14,363 nucleotides of DNA from JBBQNY01 sp038221545 (lineage in GTDB: Bacteria > Pseudomonadota > Gammaproteobacteria > Xanthomonadales > Ahniellaceae), in assembly GCA_038221545.1 (NCBI GenBank), contig JBBRIE010000062.1, positions 1-14,363 of the forward strand, given 5' to 3'. Both the position numbers and the translations under genes were made by a program. Below the pieces are notes generated by a model. The model was not told the origin of the DNA. It searched no databases and was given only the letters and a program-made list of their open reading frames with translations. Shown in pieces: positions 7,708 to 14,363 of the stretch (position 1 is its first letter; each line of letters opens with the position of its first letter).

Positions 7708-8139
7708 CTAAGGGCGGGCGGCGATGTCGTCGACGAAGGTACGAACGTCCCCGGGGCGCACGATTGGGTAGAGCAGACGCGTTCCATGCAGACGAACGCC
7801 ACGGCGCGCTTGAGCACAGGGTAAGCAACGACGGCGCTGGGCAGCGGACCTTCACTGCGATCCCACCATTCGAGGCGTTTGCAGGCAGCGGGCACGCGCA
7901 GCGCGACAACAGCGGCATTGTCGCGCGCGCCGATCACCGTCCAAGGCATGGGATCGCGTCCGATCTCTCGATCCGCCGACAGGATGCCGGCTTCGGTAAT
8001 GCGCGCGAGAGCGACGCGATCGTCCGCCAGGAAGGCGAGCGCGCGCCTCGCCATGGTCTGGTCATTCGATCGCGGAATCCGCTGCCTGCGCCGAAGCGGA
8101 GGCCAACGCGAGGAACACTGCCAGGAGCCTGCTGGACAC
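7708..8139 (-). pseudogene. Degenerate gene for a secreted protein, two offsetting frameshifts (C-terminus YyaL/DUF255-like)
   Basis: A GTG at 8139 with AGGGAG upstream opens a clear signal peptide (VSSRLLAVFLALASASAQAA) that ends at a TGA at 8062-8064. From about 8066 coding character continues one frame over (NDQTMARRALAFLADD ... KRLEWWDRSEGPLP ... AFVCMERVCS). Near 7765-7772 it returns to the first frame (PIVRPGDVRTFVDDIAARP, TAG at 7708-7710). Repairing both one-base shifts would give about 143 residues. The AFVC...CS-PI ending recalls the C-terminus of YyaL/DUF255 thioredoxin-domain proteins, which are several times longer; if so, most of that gene has been deleted. The degenerate state is well supported as read; the family is tentative. 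Sequencing error is possible, although neither break lies in a homopolymer. Confidence 0.6.
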
Positions 8140-8245
8140 CCTGCGCTCCCTGCAAAACGACAGGATTGCGAACACGGCATCAGCCTGGCGTGATGGCACG
8201 GAGAACCTTCAAAGTGGAGAAGCCCGGGCGCCTTCGCGCACATGA

Positions 8246-8269
8246 AAAAGGGCGCCGAAGCGCCCTTTT
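8246..8269 (-). terminator. Rho-independent terminator of the CTERM gene
   Basis: A perfect 10-bp stem (8246-8255 with 8260-8269) carries the minus-strand loop TTCG, and its 3' arm runs into five T residues. It starts 24 bases past the gene ending at 8294. It has the same design and loop as the terminator at 2034-2057. Confidence 0.87.
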
Positions 8270-8293
8270 CCGCGACTCTACTGCTCTGGCGTA

Positions 8294-9655
8294 TCAGGCC
8301 GTGCCGCGGCGTCCGAGTACGAACATCCCGAGGCCGCCCAGCGCGGCGAGCAACGCGCCCAGTCCCAACAGGTTGAGTGTCGGCACTGCCAACTGCGGCG
8401 CCCCGGCGAACACCACGGACGTCGTGTTGTTCGCCGGTGTCGGGTCGGCCGGAGTGGAACCCGTGATCGACGCGGTGTTGGTGAACTGACCCGAACCGGT
8501 GACGCGCACGACAAGGTCGCAAGTTGCGGTCGCCGCGTTGGCCAGCGACGGGATGGTCCAGGTCACCGTCTGGCCGCTGACCGCTGCGCTGCAGGTGTTG
8601 CTGACGTGCTGCAGCTGGAACGGCAGCGTGTCGACAACGGTGATCGCGGTGGCGGCGGCGGGACCATTGTTGGTCACGGTCAGGGTCTTGGTGAAGGTCG
8701 TGCCGAGTGCCAGCTGCGCGGGTGCGTTGTTGGACTGCGTGAGGGCAAGGTCGGTCTGGAGCGGCGCGCAGGTGTTGCGCACGGCGCCTTCCCACTCGCC
8801 GGGAGGCGTATTGGTGTTGACCGGCGTGATCGCACCGGTCGCCAGATTGAAGGTGCCGAACGTGTAGGTGCCACCGCCGGTGTAGATCCAGGCGTACAGC
8901 TGGCCGTCCTGGTTGTCGAAATCCATGCCCTGCGCGAAGTTCGCCGCGAGGCCGTGGCCGCCGATACGCGTGGCGACGCCCGTGGTGCTGTTGATCGAAT
9001 AGAGCGAATCGTCGGCGATGTCGTGACCGAAGATCTGACCCGTGCAGTTCACCGCGATGTCGATCATGATGGACGGCGCCGCCGTCATCTGCCCCACCAG
9101 CGTGCGCACGCCCGTAGTCAGGTTGATGGTGAACAGGCGGTTGCCTGCCGCGGCGGAATTCGACGTCAGGTAGGCGAGCCCGGATTGCGGATGGATCGCG
9201 AGGTCGGTGATGCCTTCACCGGCATCGATCGTGATCGGCGCGATGGTCGTCGGGGTGCCGTTGGTCTGGTTGAGCGTGCGCAGCAGCGGCGTGGCTGCAA
9301 CGGTCGAGTCGACGATGTACAGCGTGTCGTTGGATACGTTGAAGTCCATCGAGAACACCGTCAGCGCCGGGTTACCGACGTTGGTGATGCCCGGCATGTT
9401 GTTGAGCACGTGTCGCGCGAGGCCCAGGTTGGGCGTGCCGCCACGTACGTTGTAGACGAACGCGGTATCGGTCGGCGCGCTCGGGGCCGGCGCGGCAAAG
9501 GAGGAGGACGGCGTGAAATTGCACTGCTGCGCATAACCCGCGGGCTCGCTGAGCGCGCTGTTGGCAAGCGCGGCGCAGTCGAGCGATTGCGCGAACACGG
9601 AGGGCGCCGCGGCGGCGGCGAGGACAACGGCAAGCGCGGAGGCGAGCTTCTTCAC
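8294..9655 (-). CDS. Secreted propeller-like plus DUF11 protein with IPTL-CTERM-like sorting signal
   Basis: This encodes 453 residues from a GTG at 9655 with GGGAG about eight bases upstream. Residues 1-22 form a signal peptide (cut after SVFA). Residues 60-295 have repeated strands with NLTTGVRTLVG, NSTTGVATRIG and NLATGAITPV, a propeller-like pattern. Residues 302-417 are a DUF11 domain (LALTQSNNAP, FTKTLTVTNNGP, ITVVDTLP, FTNTASITGS) of the kind found in surface proteins. The end has the three-part sorting layout: VPTL at 424-427, a hydrophobic helix (about 429-447), then GRRGTA. This resembles IPTL-CTERM, a signal processed by an exosortase-type enzyme, but lacks the usual Trp-Gly after IPTL. 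It is probably anchored at or released from the cell surface. No exosortase gene is in the window. Its specific role is unknown. Confidence 0.82.
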   Translation of the reverse strand: MKKLASALAVVLAAAAAPSVFAQSLDCAALANSALSEPAGYAQQCNFTPSSSFAAPAPSAPTDTAFVYNVRGGTPNLGLARHVLNNMPGITNVGNPALTVFSMDFNVSNDTLYIVDSTVAATPLLRTLNQTNGTPTTIAPITIDAGEGITDLAIHPQSGLAYLTSNSAAAGNRLFTINLTTGVRTLVGQMTAAPSIMIDIAVNCTGQIFGHDIADDSLYSINSTTGVATRIGGHGLAANFAQGMDFDNQDGQLYAWIYTGGGTYTFGTFNLATGAITPVNTNTPPGEWEGAVRNTCAPLQTDLALTQSNNAPAQLALGTTFTKTLTVTNNGPAAATAITVVDTLPFQLQHVSNTCSAAVSGQTVTWTIPSLANAATATCDLVVRVTGSGQFTNTASITGSTPADPTPANNTTSVVFAGAPQLAVPTLNLLGLGALLAALGGLGMFVLGRRGTA

Positions 9656-9886
9656 ATGGATCTCCCGAAATGTGGCAAGTCGCCTGCCCCCATGGCAAGA
9701 CGCACAAGTTGCGCAGGCTACGCACTTTCCGCCTCCCCTTCAAGCCGTCAGCCCGGGTGTGGGAGGCAGGAAGGGTCGACCGCGCACAGTTTTACGCCGG
9801 CTCGTCGCCATGGGCCGGGATGGCAGTCGAGCGACTGGCTGCCGGCTGCCGGGGATCGGAAGCAGGCGGCGCAGCCGCGGCCCGCT

Positions 9887-12391
9887 CTACAGTTGCGGCA
9901 CGAAGCGGTCGTCTTCGCGCGGACGCAGCAGCCAGCGCGCGAGCGCGGGCAGGAAGATGATCGCGGCAATCATGTTGACCACGAACATGAAGGTCAGCAT
10001 GAGCCCCATGTCGGCCTGGAACTTGAGTTCCGAGAAGTTCCAGGTGGCGACACCCGCGGCCAGCGTCAGCGCCGTGTAGAAGATCGCGATGCCGGTGGTC
10101 TTGAGCGCGATGAAGTAGCTCTCGGACAGCGTGCGTCCCTGTTTCATCGACTCGCGCATGCGCGCGAAGATGTAGATCGCGTAGTCGACGCCGATGCCGA
10201 CGCCGAGCGCGACCACCGTCAGCGTGTTGACCTTCATGCCGATGCCGAGCTGCACCATGAGCGCGTGCCCGAGCTCGGTCACGAGTACCAGCGGCAGCAC
10301 GATGCAGACGGCCGCAAGCGGGCTGCGGAAACTGATGAGGCACATCAGGAACACCGCCGCGTAGAGCAGCCACAGGATCCAGTGTTCGACCTCGCGCACG
10401 GTGTCGTTGATGGCCGCGAGCACGCCTACGCTACCCGTGGCGAGGCGGAAGTTCACGGCGTCGCTGCGGTACTCCTCGCCTGCGTCGGCGGCTTTCTTTA
10501 CCGCCGCGTCGCGGACCTCGGCGAAGTCCTCGCGGTAGTCCGTATTGGCTTCCCTGAATTCCTTTACCGCGCCCACCACGCGATCGATCGTGTCCGCCTT
10601 GTGGTCGCTCAGGAACGTGATGACAGGAATCGCCGAGCAATCGGTATTCAGCAGGCCCGAATCCGTCTCGAACCCCTGGGTGGCGAGGCGCAGCGAATCC
10701 GGATTGCGCGGCAACGCCCGCCAGCGGATGTTGCCTTCGTTCCAGCCCGCGTTGACGATCTTGGCAGCCATCGGCAGCGTCATGACCTGCTCGACGCCTT
10801 CGACGTTGCTCATGTGCCAGGCGAAGCGATCAATCGTTTCCATCGCGGAGTAACTGGCGGTGCAGGCCGACGGCGCGGCCTCGGCGATGATGTTGATCTG
10901 ATCGACCGACAACGCGAACTTGTTGCTGATGAGCACGGCGTCGCGGTTGTATCGCGCCTCGGGTCGGAGTTCCGCGACGCCCGCCTCGGCGTCACCGATC
11001 ATCACCTTGTCGCCCTGACGTTCGGCGAAGAACCAGATCGCCACGCCGACCAGGATGATGACCGCGGCAGGCACCGGGCGGCTGAAGCGCGTGAGCGCGG
11101 CCCAGATCCTGTCGAAGCGGGTCAACTGCCGCAGTCGGAACTCGCGCTTGCGCTCGAGGTTGCGCAGCTTCGTGTACGACAGCAGCACCGGCAACAGGAT
11201 GAGGTCGGTGAGGATGGTGATGGCGACGCCCACGGTCGCCGTGATCGCCAGCTCGAAGATGATGCGGATCGGGATGATGAGGATCGCCGCGAAGCCGATG
11301 CAGCCGGCGATGAGCGCGACCGCGCCCGGCGCCAGCAGCATGCGGAACGCGAGTCGCGCCGCCTCAAGCGGCGGTACACCCTGGCGCTGGCGCAACTCCT
11401 CGACGGTTCCTTCCTCGAGCCCGCCGAAGAAAATCTCGCCGCGGAAGCGGTTGATCATCTGCTCGCCATGGCTGACCGCAATCGCGAAGATCAGGAACGG
11501 CGTCAGCATGTTCATGGGGTCGATGCCGAAGCCCATGAGCCGCAGCGCGCCCAGCATCCAGATGACGGCGACGAGCGCCGCGAGCACAGTCAGCGAGGCG
11601 AGCTTGACCGAGGTCGAATACAGGTAGAGCAGCAGCCAGGTCATCCCGATGGTGATCAGGAAGAAGTAGATGACCGACTTCGCGCCATCGGTGATGTCGC
11701 CCACCATCTTGGCGAAGCCAATGATGTGGACGGTGTGGTTCTTGTCTTCGTACTTTGCGCGGATCGCCTCGAGCTGCGCGGCGACCTTCTGGTAATCGAC
11801 CTTGTTGTCCTTCGTCTCGGGGATGAGGTCGGCCCAGACCATCGCTCCGGAGTAATCCTTGGCGACCAGGCGCCCGAGGATGTTGGCCTTGACGATGTTG
11901 CCGCGGACGGTCTCGAAGTCCTCGGGCGTGGGGTCGAAGCCTTCGACGTTCGGCGTGAAGGTGTCGGGGATGACGTTGCCGCCGGCGAAACCGTCCTCGA
12001 CGACCTCCACGAAACGCACGTTCGGCGTGAACAGGGAACGCGCGCGCGCGTCCTCGACTTCCTCGATCGCGACCACGTCCCGGCTGACGTTCTCGAGCGT
12101 CGCGAAGTACTCGCGGTCGAACATGTCGCCGTCCTTCGCCATCACCGCGATGAGAACGCGGTTCGCGCCGCCGAAGTCCGCCTCGTAGTCGAGGAAGGTG
12201 CGCATGTACTCGTGGCCGAGCGGGATCTGCTTCTTGAAACCGGCGTCGACGCGAAGCTGGCTGGCGAAGAACGCCATCGCCAGCGTCACGAGGGCGAACA
12301 CGATGAGCACGATCGGCCGGTTGCCGAACACCAGCCTCTCGGCGAAGCGGATCAGCGGCCCCGGCGGCGTCTGCGAAGTCGGGTGGCTCAT
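9887..12391 (-). CDS. RND/MMPL-family inner-membrane transporter
   Basis: This encodes 834 residues starting at the ATG at 12391 with GAGG just upstream. The layout is that of MMPL-type RND permeases: TM1 (about 25-45), a large periplasmic domain (about 47-238), helices 2-6 (about 240-405), a cytoplasmic linker with basic residues, TM7 (about 441-457), a second periplasmic domain (about 458-668), and helices 8-12 (about 670-822). GVDYAIYIFARMRES (about 734) in the second half carries the Asp-Tyr pair expected for proton coupling; the matching place in the first half reads AVSHGEQMINRFRGE. Such pumps export lipids or other hydrophobic compounds powered by proton flow. The gene lies 22 bases after the Ycf48-like gene, downstream of DUF1329, indicating one transcript. 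No clear terminator follows. Substrate unknown. Confidence 0.88.
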   Translation of the reverse strand: MSHPTSQTPPGPLIRFAERLVFGNRPIVLIVFALVTLAMAFFASQLRVDAGFKKQIPLGHEYMRTFLDYEADFGGANRVLIAVMAKDGDMFDREYFATLENVSRDVVAIEEVEDARARSLFTPNVRFVEVVEDGFAGGNVIPDTFTPNVEGFDPTPEDFETVRGNIVKANILGRLVAKDYSGAMVWADLIPETKDNKVDYQKVAAQLEAIRAKYEDKNHTVHIIGFAKMVGDITDGAKSVIYFFLITIGMTWLLLYLYSTSVKLASLTVLAALVAVIWMLGALRLMGFGIDPMNMLTPFLIFAIAVSHGEQMINRFRGEIFFGGLEEGTVEELRQRQGVPPLEAARLAFRMLLAPGAVALIAGCIGFAAILIIPIRIIFELAITATVGVAITILTDLILLPVLLSYTKLRNLERKREFRLRQLTRFDRIWAALTRFSRPVPAAVIILVGVAIWFFAERQGDKVMIGDAEAGVAELRPEARYNRDAVLISNKFALSVDQINIIAEAAPSACTASYSAMETIDRFAWHMSNVEGVEQVMTLPMAAKIVNAGWNEGNIRWRALPRNPDSLRLATQGFETDSGLLNTDCSAIPVITFLSDHKADTIDRVVGAVKEFREANTDYREDFAEVRDAAVKKAADAGEEYRSDAVNFRLATGSVGVLAAINDTVREVEHWILWLLYAAVFLMCLISFRSPLAAVCIVLPLVLVTELGHALMVQLGIGMKVNTLTVVALGVGIGVDYAIYIFARMRESMKQGRTLSESYFIALKTTGIAIFYTALTLAAGVATWNFSELKFQADMGLMLTFMFVVNMIAAIIFLPALARWLLRPREDDRFVPQL

Positions 12392-12413
12392 GGAATTCGC
12401 CTCGGTGCCGGGT

Positions 12414-13670
12414 TCAATTGCGGAAAGGTGCGATGCCGCGCTCGCCCAGCACGACGATCGAGCCGTCGGCGTCGGTGATGACGCCCGACAGGATCGGGGA
12501 CTCGCCCTCCGACGTGCGATAGCGGCTGGCCACGAAGGGGCTTTCGGCGTTGTCGCGACGAACCATCACTCCGTTGGCGCCGACCAGGAGGGCGCCGCCC
12601 TGCGCGATCGAGCTGCCGCCCATGAGGCTGGCATCAACCCCCGAATCGAGCTCGTGCCAGGTGTCGCCCAGGTCGAATGTCTCGAGCACGTTGCCGCGCA
12701 AGCCGAACAGCAGCACGTGGTCGTTGTCGAAACCCAGCGCGCCGAACATCGACCCCTCGTAGGGCAGCTTCAGGCGTTGCCACGAGGCACCCTGGTCGCG
12801 CGAGCGGAACGCGGTGCCGCGCTCGCTCGCGATCAGCAAGGCGCCGGACCCGGTCCTCGCGATGGCGTTGAGGTGGGGATCGCTCTCGGCCTCGAGATCG
12901 AGCTCGTCGGCACTGAAATTCCACGACTCGTTGTCGCCCTCGGCGGCTTCTTCCGGCGGTGAGGCGGCTGCGGTCCCCGAATCCGCGTCTGCCGCGGCGG
13001 CATCTCCTCCCCCGATGGAGCGCTGTTCCCACGTGGCGCCGGCGTTCCGCGTTTCGAGCAGGAGGCTGTAGGCGCCGACGGCGAACCCGTGGGTCGCGTC
13101 CAGGAACAGCACGTCGAGCAGCGGCACGCCGCTTTGGGGATTGTCGGAATCCGGGCGCCACGCATCGACTCGCTGGCGCTGCCACGAGCTGCCTGCATCG
13201 GGGGAATGCAGAATCACGCCATCGTGCCCGACCGCCCAGATGTCCTGGCCGACGGCAAACGCGGCCGTGAGCGTCGCCCGGGTCGGCACGCGTTCGACCT
13301 GCTTCCAGTCCTCGCCGACGCCACGCACGATCGTGCCCCGTTCGCCCACGGCGATGATGATGTTGCCCACGCGTACGCTGTCCAGCAGCACCGCCTCGGC
13401 GGCCAGCCGTACGGTCTCGCTGTCGAGCACACTGGAATCGAGGTCTGGTGCCGCGGCCAACGCAGGTTCGGCGCCTTCGGCCAGGGAAACATCCACGGCA
13501 GGCTGCTCACCCGCTAGGGAATCGGGATCGGCGAACGCCTCGGCCTTGGCACGCTCCGCGGCCTGCTTCGCAGGATCCGAGGACTCGTCCGTCGATTGCG
13601 CGGCAAGCGCACCGAACATCGCGGCCAGCACCACCGCGATCGGCAGTTTCAACAATCGGCTCTGCCGCAT
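12414..13670 (-). CDS. Ycf48-like (Hcf136-type) periplasmic beta-propeller protein
   Basis: This encodes 418 residues from the ATG at 13670, chosen because GGAG lies seven bases upstream and a signal peptide (about 1-25, ending LAAQS) starts there; the open frame extends further upstream without such support. A charged, Ala-rich linker (about 26-85) leads to a propeller with repeated units such as VGNIIIAVGERGTIV (101), GQDIWAVGHDGVIL (141), HGFAVGAYSLLLET (194), LLIASERGTAF (278) and HVLLFGLRGNVLET (318), plus Asp-box-like turns DAGSSW, NAGATW, DQGASW and DLGDTW. In cyanobacteria and plants this family helps assemble photosystem II. Here, beside an RND pump and DUF1329, it more likely scaffolds or assists the exporter. 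An acidic, low-complexity insert (about 221-262) interrupts the propeller. Confidence 0.85.
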   Translation of the reverse strand: MRQSRLLKLPIAVVLAAMFGALAAQSTDESSDPAKQAAERAKAEAFADPDSLAGEQPAVDVSLAEGAEPALAAAPDLDSSVLDSETVRLAAEAVLLDSVRVGNIIIAVGERGTIVRGVGEDWKQVERVPTRATLTAAFAVGQDIWAVGHDGVILHSPDAGSSWQRQRVDAWRPDSDNPQSGVPLLDVLFLDATHGFAVGAYSLLLETRNAGATWEQRSIGGGDAAAADADSGTAAASPPEEAAEGDNESWNFSADELDLEAESDPHLNAIARTGSGALLIASERGTAFRSRDQGASWQRLKLPYEGSMFGALGFDNDHVLLFGLRGNVLETFDLGDTWHELDSGVDASLMGGSSIAQGGALLVGANGVMVRRDNAESPFVASRYRTSEGESPILSGVITDADGSIVVLGERGIAPFRN

Positions 13671-13713
13671 CGCTTGCTCCAACGGGGTCGGCCAGCGTGG
13701 ATTGGTAACTCGA

Positions 13714-13756
13714 CGCCGCAATCGTGCGGCGGCAGCGACGGCGCCCGGAGGCGCCG
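13714..13756 (-). other. Tandem hairpins in the DUF1329-Ycf48 intercistronic gap
   Basis: Two inverted repeats lie in the 100-base gap: cggcgcc/ggcgccg (13739-13745 with 13750-13756) and cgccgc/gcggcg (13714-13719 with 13726-13731). Neither has a T-run on the minus strand, so they look more like RNA processing or stability elements, or a weak attenuator, than a full terminator. Confidence 0.4.
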
Positions 13757-13770
13757 TCACCATGTTCGTG

Positions 13771-14363
13771 TCAGCGCACGCCCTTCGTACGCAGCGCCTG
13801 CGGCGAATAGTTCGCCGGAGTGCTGAGGTGACCGAAGTCGCGTGGCTTGTCTTCGTTGTCGAGCAACTGCGAGATGTAACGACCGGACTTCACGTCGTGA
13901 TGGGTCTCGAGCGTGGTCCACAGGGTCGGTACTTCGTAGTAGTTGATCGGCGCCGCTTCGGAGTACCGCCACATGGCGCCCTGGCTGTCGTAATGGTCGA
14001 TCTGCACGATCTGCCAGCTGTCTTCGTCGAGGAAGAAGGTCCGGCGCTTGTTGATGTGGCGCTTGCCCGGCTTGAGTGTCGCCTCGACGACCCAGACCCG
14101 GTGCAACTCATAGCGCAGCTTGTCCGGATTGATGTGTCCCGGGCGAACCAGGTCGGCGACCTTGGTGCCGCGCGCCTTCGTCTGGTAGGAGTTGTACGGG
14201 ATGTACATCTCCTTCTTGCCGACCAGCTTCCAGTCGAAACGGTCCATCGCGCCGTTGAACATGTCGGTCATGTCGTTCGTGCGCAGGCCGTCCGACGCGG
14301 TGCCGGGATTGTCGTAGGCGACGTTGGGCGCACGACGCACGCGGCGCTGCCCCGGGTTGTAGA
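13771..14363 (-). CDS. DUF1329 (LolA-like outer-membrane lipoprotein sorting type) protein, C-terminal part (runs off right edge)
   Basis: The frame is open from the window edge to a TGA at 13771-13773, giving about 196 C-terminal residues of a family usually near 450. Signatures in order are YNPGQRRVRRAPNVAYDNPG, SDGLRTNDMTDMFNGAMDRF, DWKLVGKKEMYIPYN, RYELHRVWVVEATLK, KRTFFLDEDSWQI, DHYDSQGAMWRYSE and a final GRYISQLLDNE. There is no start inside the window; an internal GTG at 14340 is not a credible start because homology continues upstream of it. The family is thought to share the LolA/LolB fold and to carry lipid-like cargo through the periplasm; it is commonly found beside DUF1302 outer-membrane proteins and RND pumps. 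Being first in the visible unit, it is probably cotranscribed with the two following genes. Confidence 0.9.
   Translation of the reverse strand, partial: YNPGQRRVRRAPNVAYDNPGTASDGLRTNDMTDMFNGAMDRFDWKLVGKKEMYIPYNSYQTKARGTKVADLVRPGHINPDKLRYELHRVWVVEATLKPGKRHINKRRTFFLDEDSWQIVQIDHYDSQGAMWRYSEAAPINYYEVPTLWTTLETHHDVKSGRYISQLLDNEDKPRDFGHLSTPANYSPQALRTKGVR

Noticed and set aside
8065..8075. Programmed ribosomal frameshifting at the end of the signal-peptide frame
   Set aside because: No slippery heptamer or nearby stimulatory structure is evident, and a second opposite shift would also be required; gene decay or sequence error is simpler.
9656..9886. A hairpin terminator after the RND gene
   Set aside because: Only short GC-rich inverted repeats without a T-run were found, not enough to call a terminator.
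8606..12478. A 1290-codon open frame on the plus strand
   Set aside because: It lies antisense to the RND gene and part of the CTERM gene and crosses their boundary. Its translation is dominated by Arg, Asp, Glu, His and Gln with no domain, signal or hydrophobic pattern; it is a by-product of high GC in the real genes.

Overview
The window is GC-rich, tightly packed Gram-negative DNA. It holds many secreted proteins, an inner-membrane RND/MMPL exporter and a DUF1329 periplasmic protein. It also carries REP-like palindromes with a CCCTCTCC...GGAGAGGG core of the kind common in Xanthomonadales. I infer a gammaproteobacterium near Xanthomonadales (Lysobacter/Rhodanobacteraceae-like); no rRNA or other marker is present to confirm this. 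No tRNA, rRNA, CRISPR array, insertion sequence or phage gene was seen.

Left part (1-5290, all minus strand): the N-terminal part of a secreted type-B carboxylesterase runs off the left edge and carries a duplicated beta-strand-rich module ahead of the esterase domain. Next come a REP-like mosaic, a small DUF3224 protein, and a 986-residue secreted Asp-box (BNR) beta-propeller protein with Ig-like, Fn3-like and C-terminal beta-sandwich domains. The propeller gene ends in a UUCG-loop terminator.

Middle (5290-7642, plus strand): an FrnE-like DsbA-family oxidoreductase, a remnant of the 3' end of an EAL (c-di-GMP phosphodiesterase) gene, a Mpo1/DUF962-like membrane protein, and an EamA/DMT transporter probably cotranscribed with it. 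The DMT gene converges on a minus-strand degenerate gene at 7708-8139, with a second REP-like palindrome between them. The degenerate gene has an intact secretion signal, a middle in another frame, and a tail back in the first frame.

Right part (8294-14363, all minus strand): a secreted propeller-like plus DUF11 protein ends in an IPTL-CTERM-like sorting signal and has its own UUCG terminator. It is followed by the main functional unit, which reads right to left as DUF1329 (partial, running off the right edge), a Ycf48-like periplasmic propeller, and an RND/MMPL transporter. This gene set, usually with a DUF1302 outer-membrane barrel beyond DUF1329, recurs in proteobacteria. It looks like a poorly described envelope lipid or hydrophobe export system: RND pump in the inner membrane, LolA-like carrier and propeller scaffold in the periplasm. 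It is the best candidate here for an under-described system. The substrate cannot be read from the sequence.
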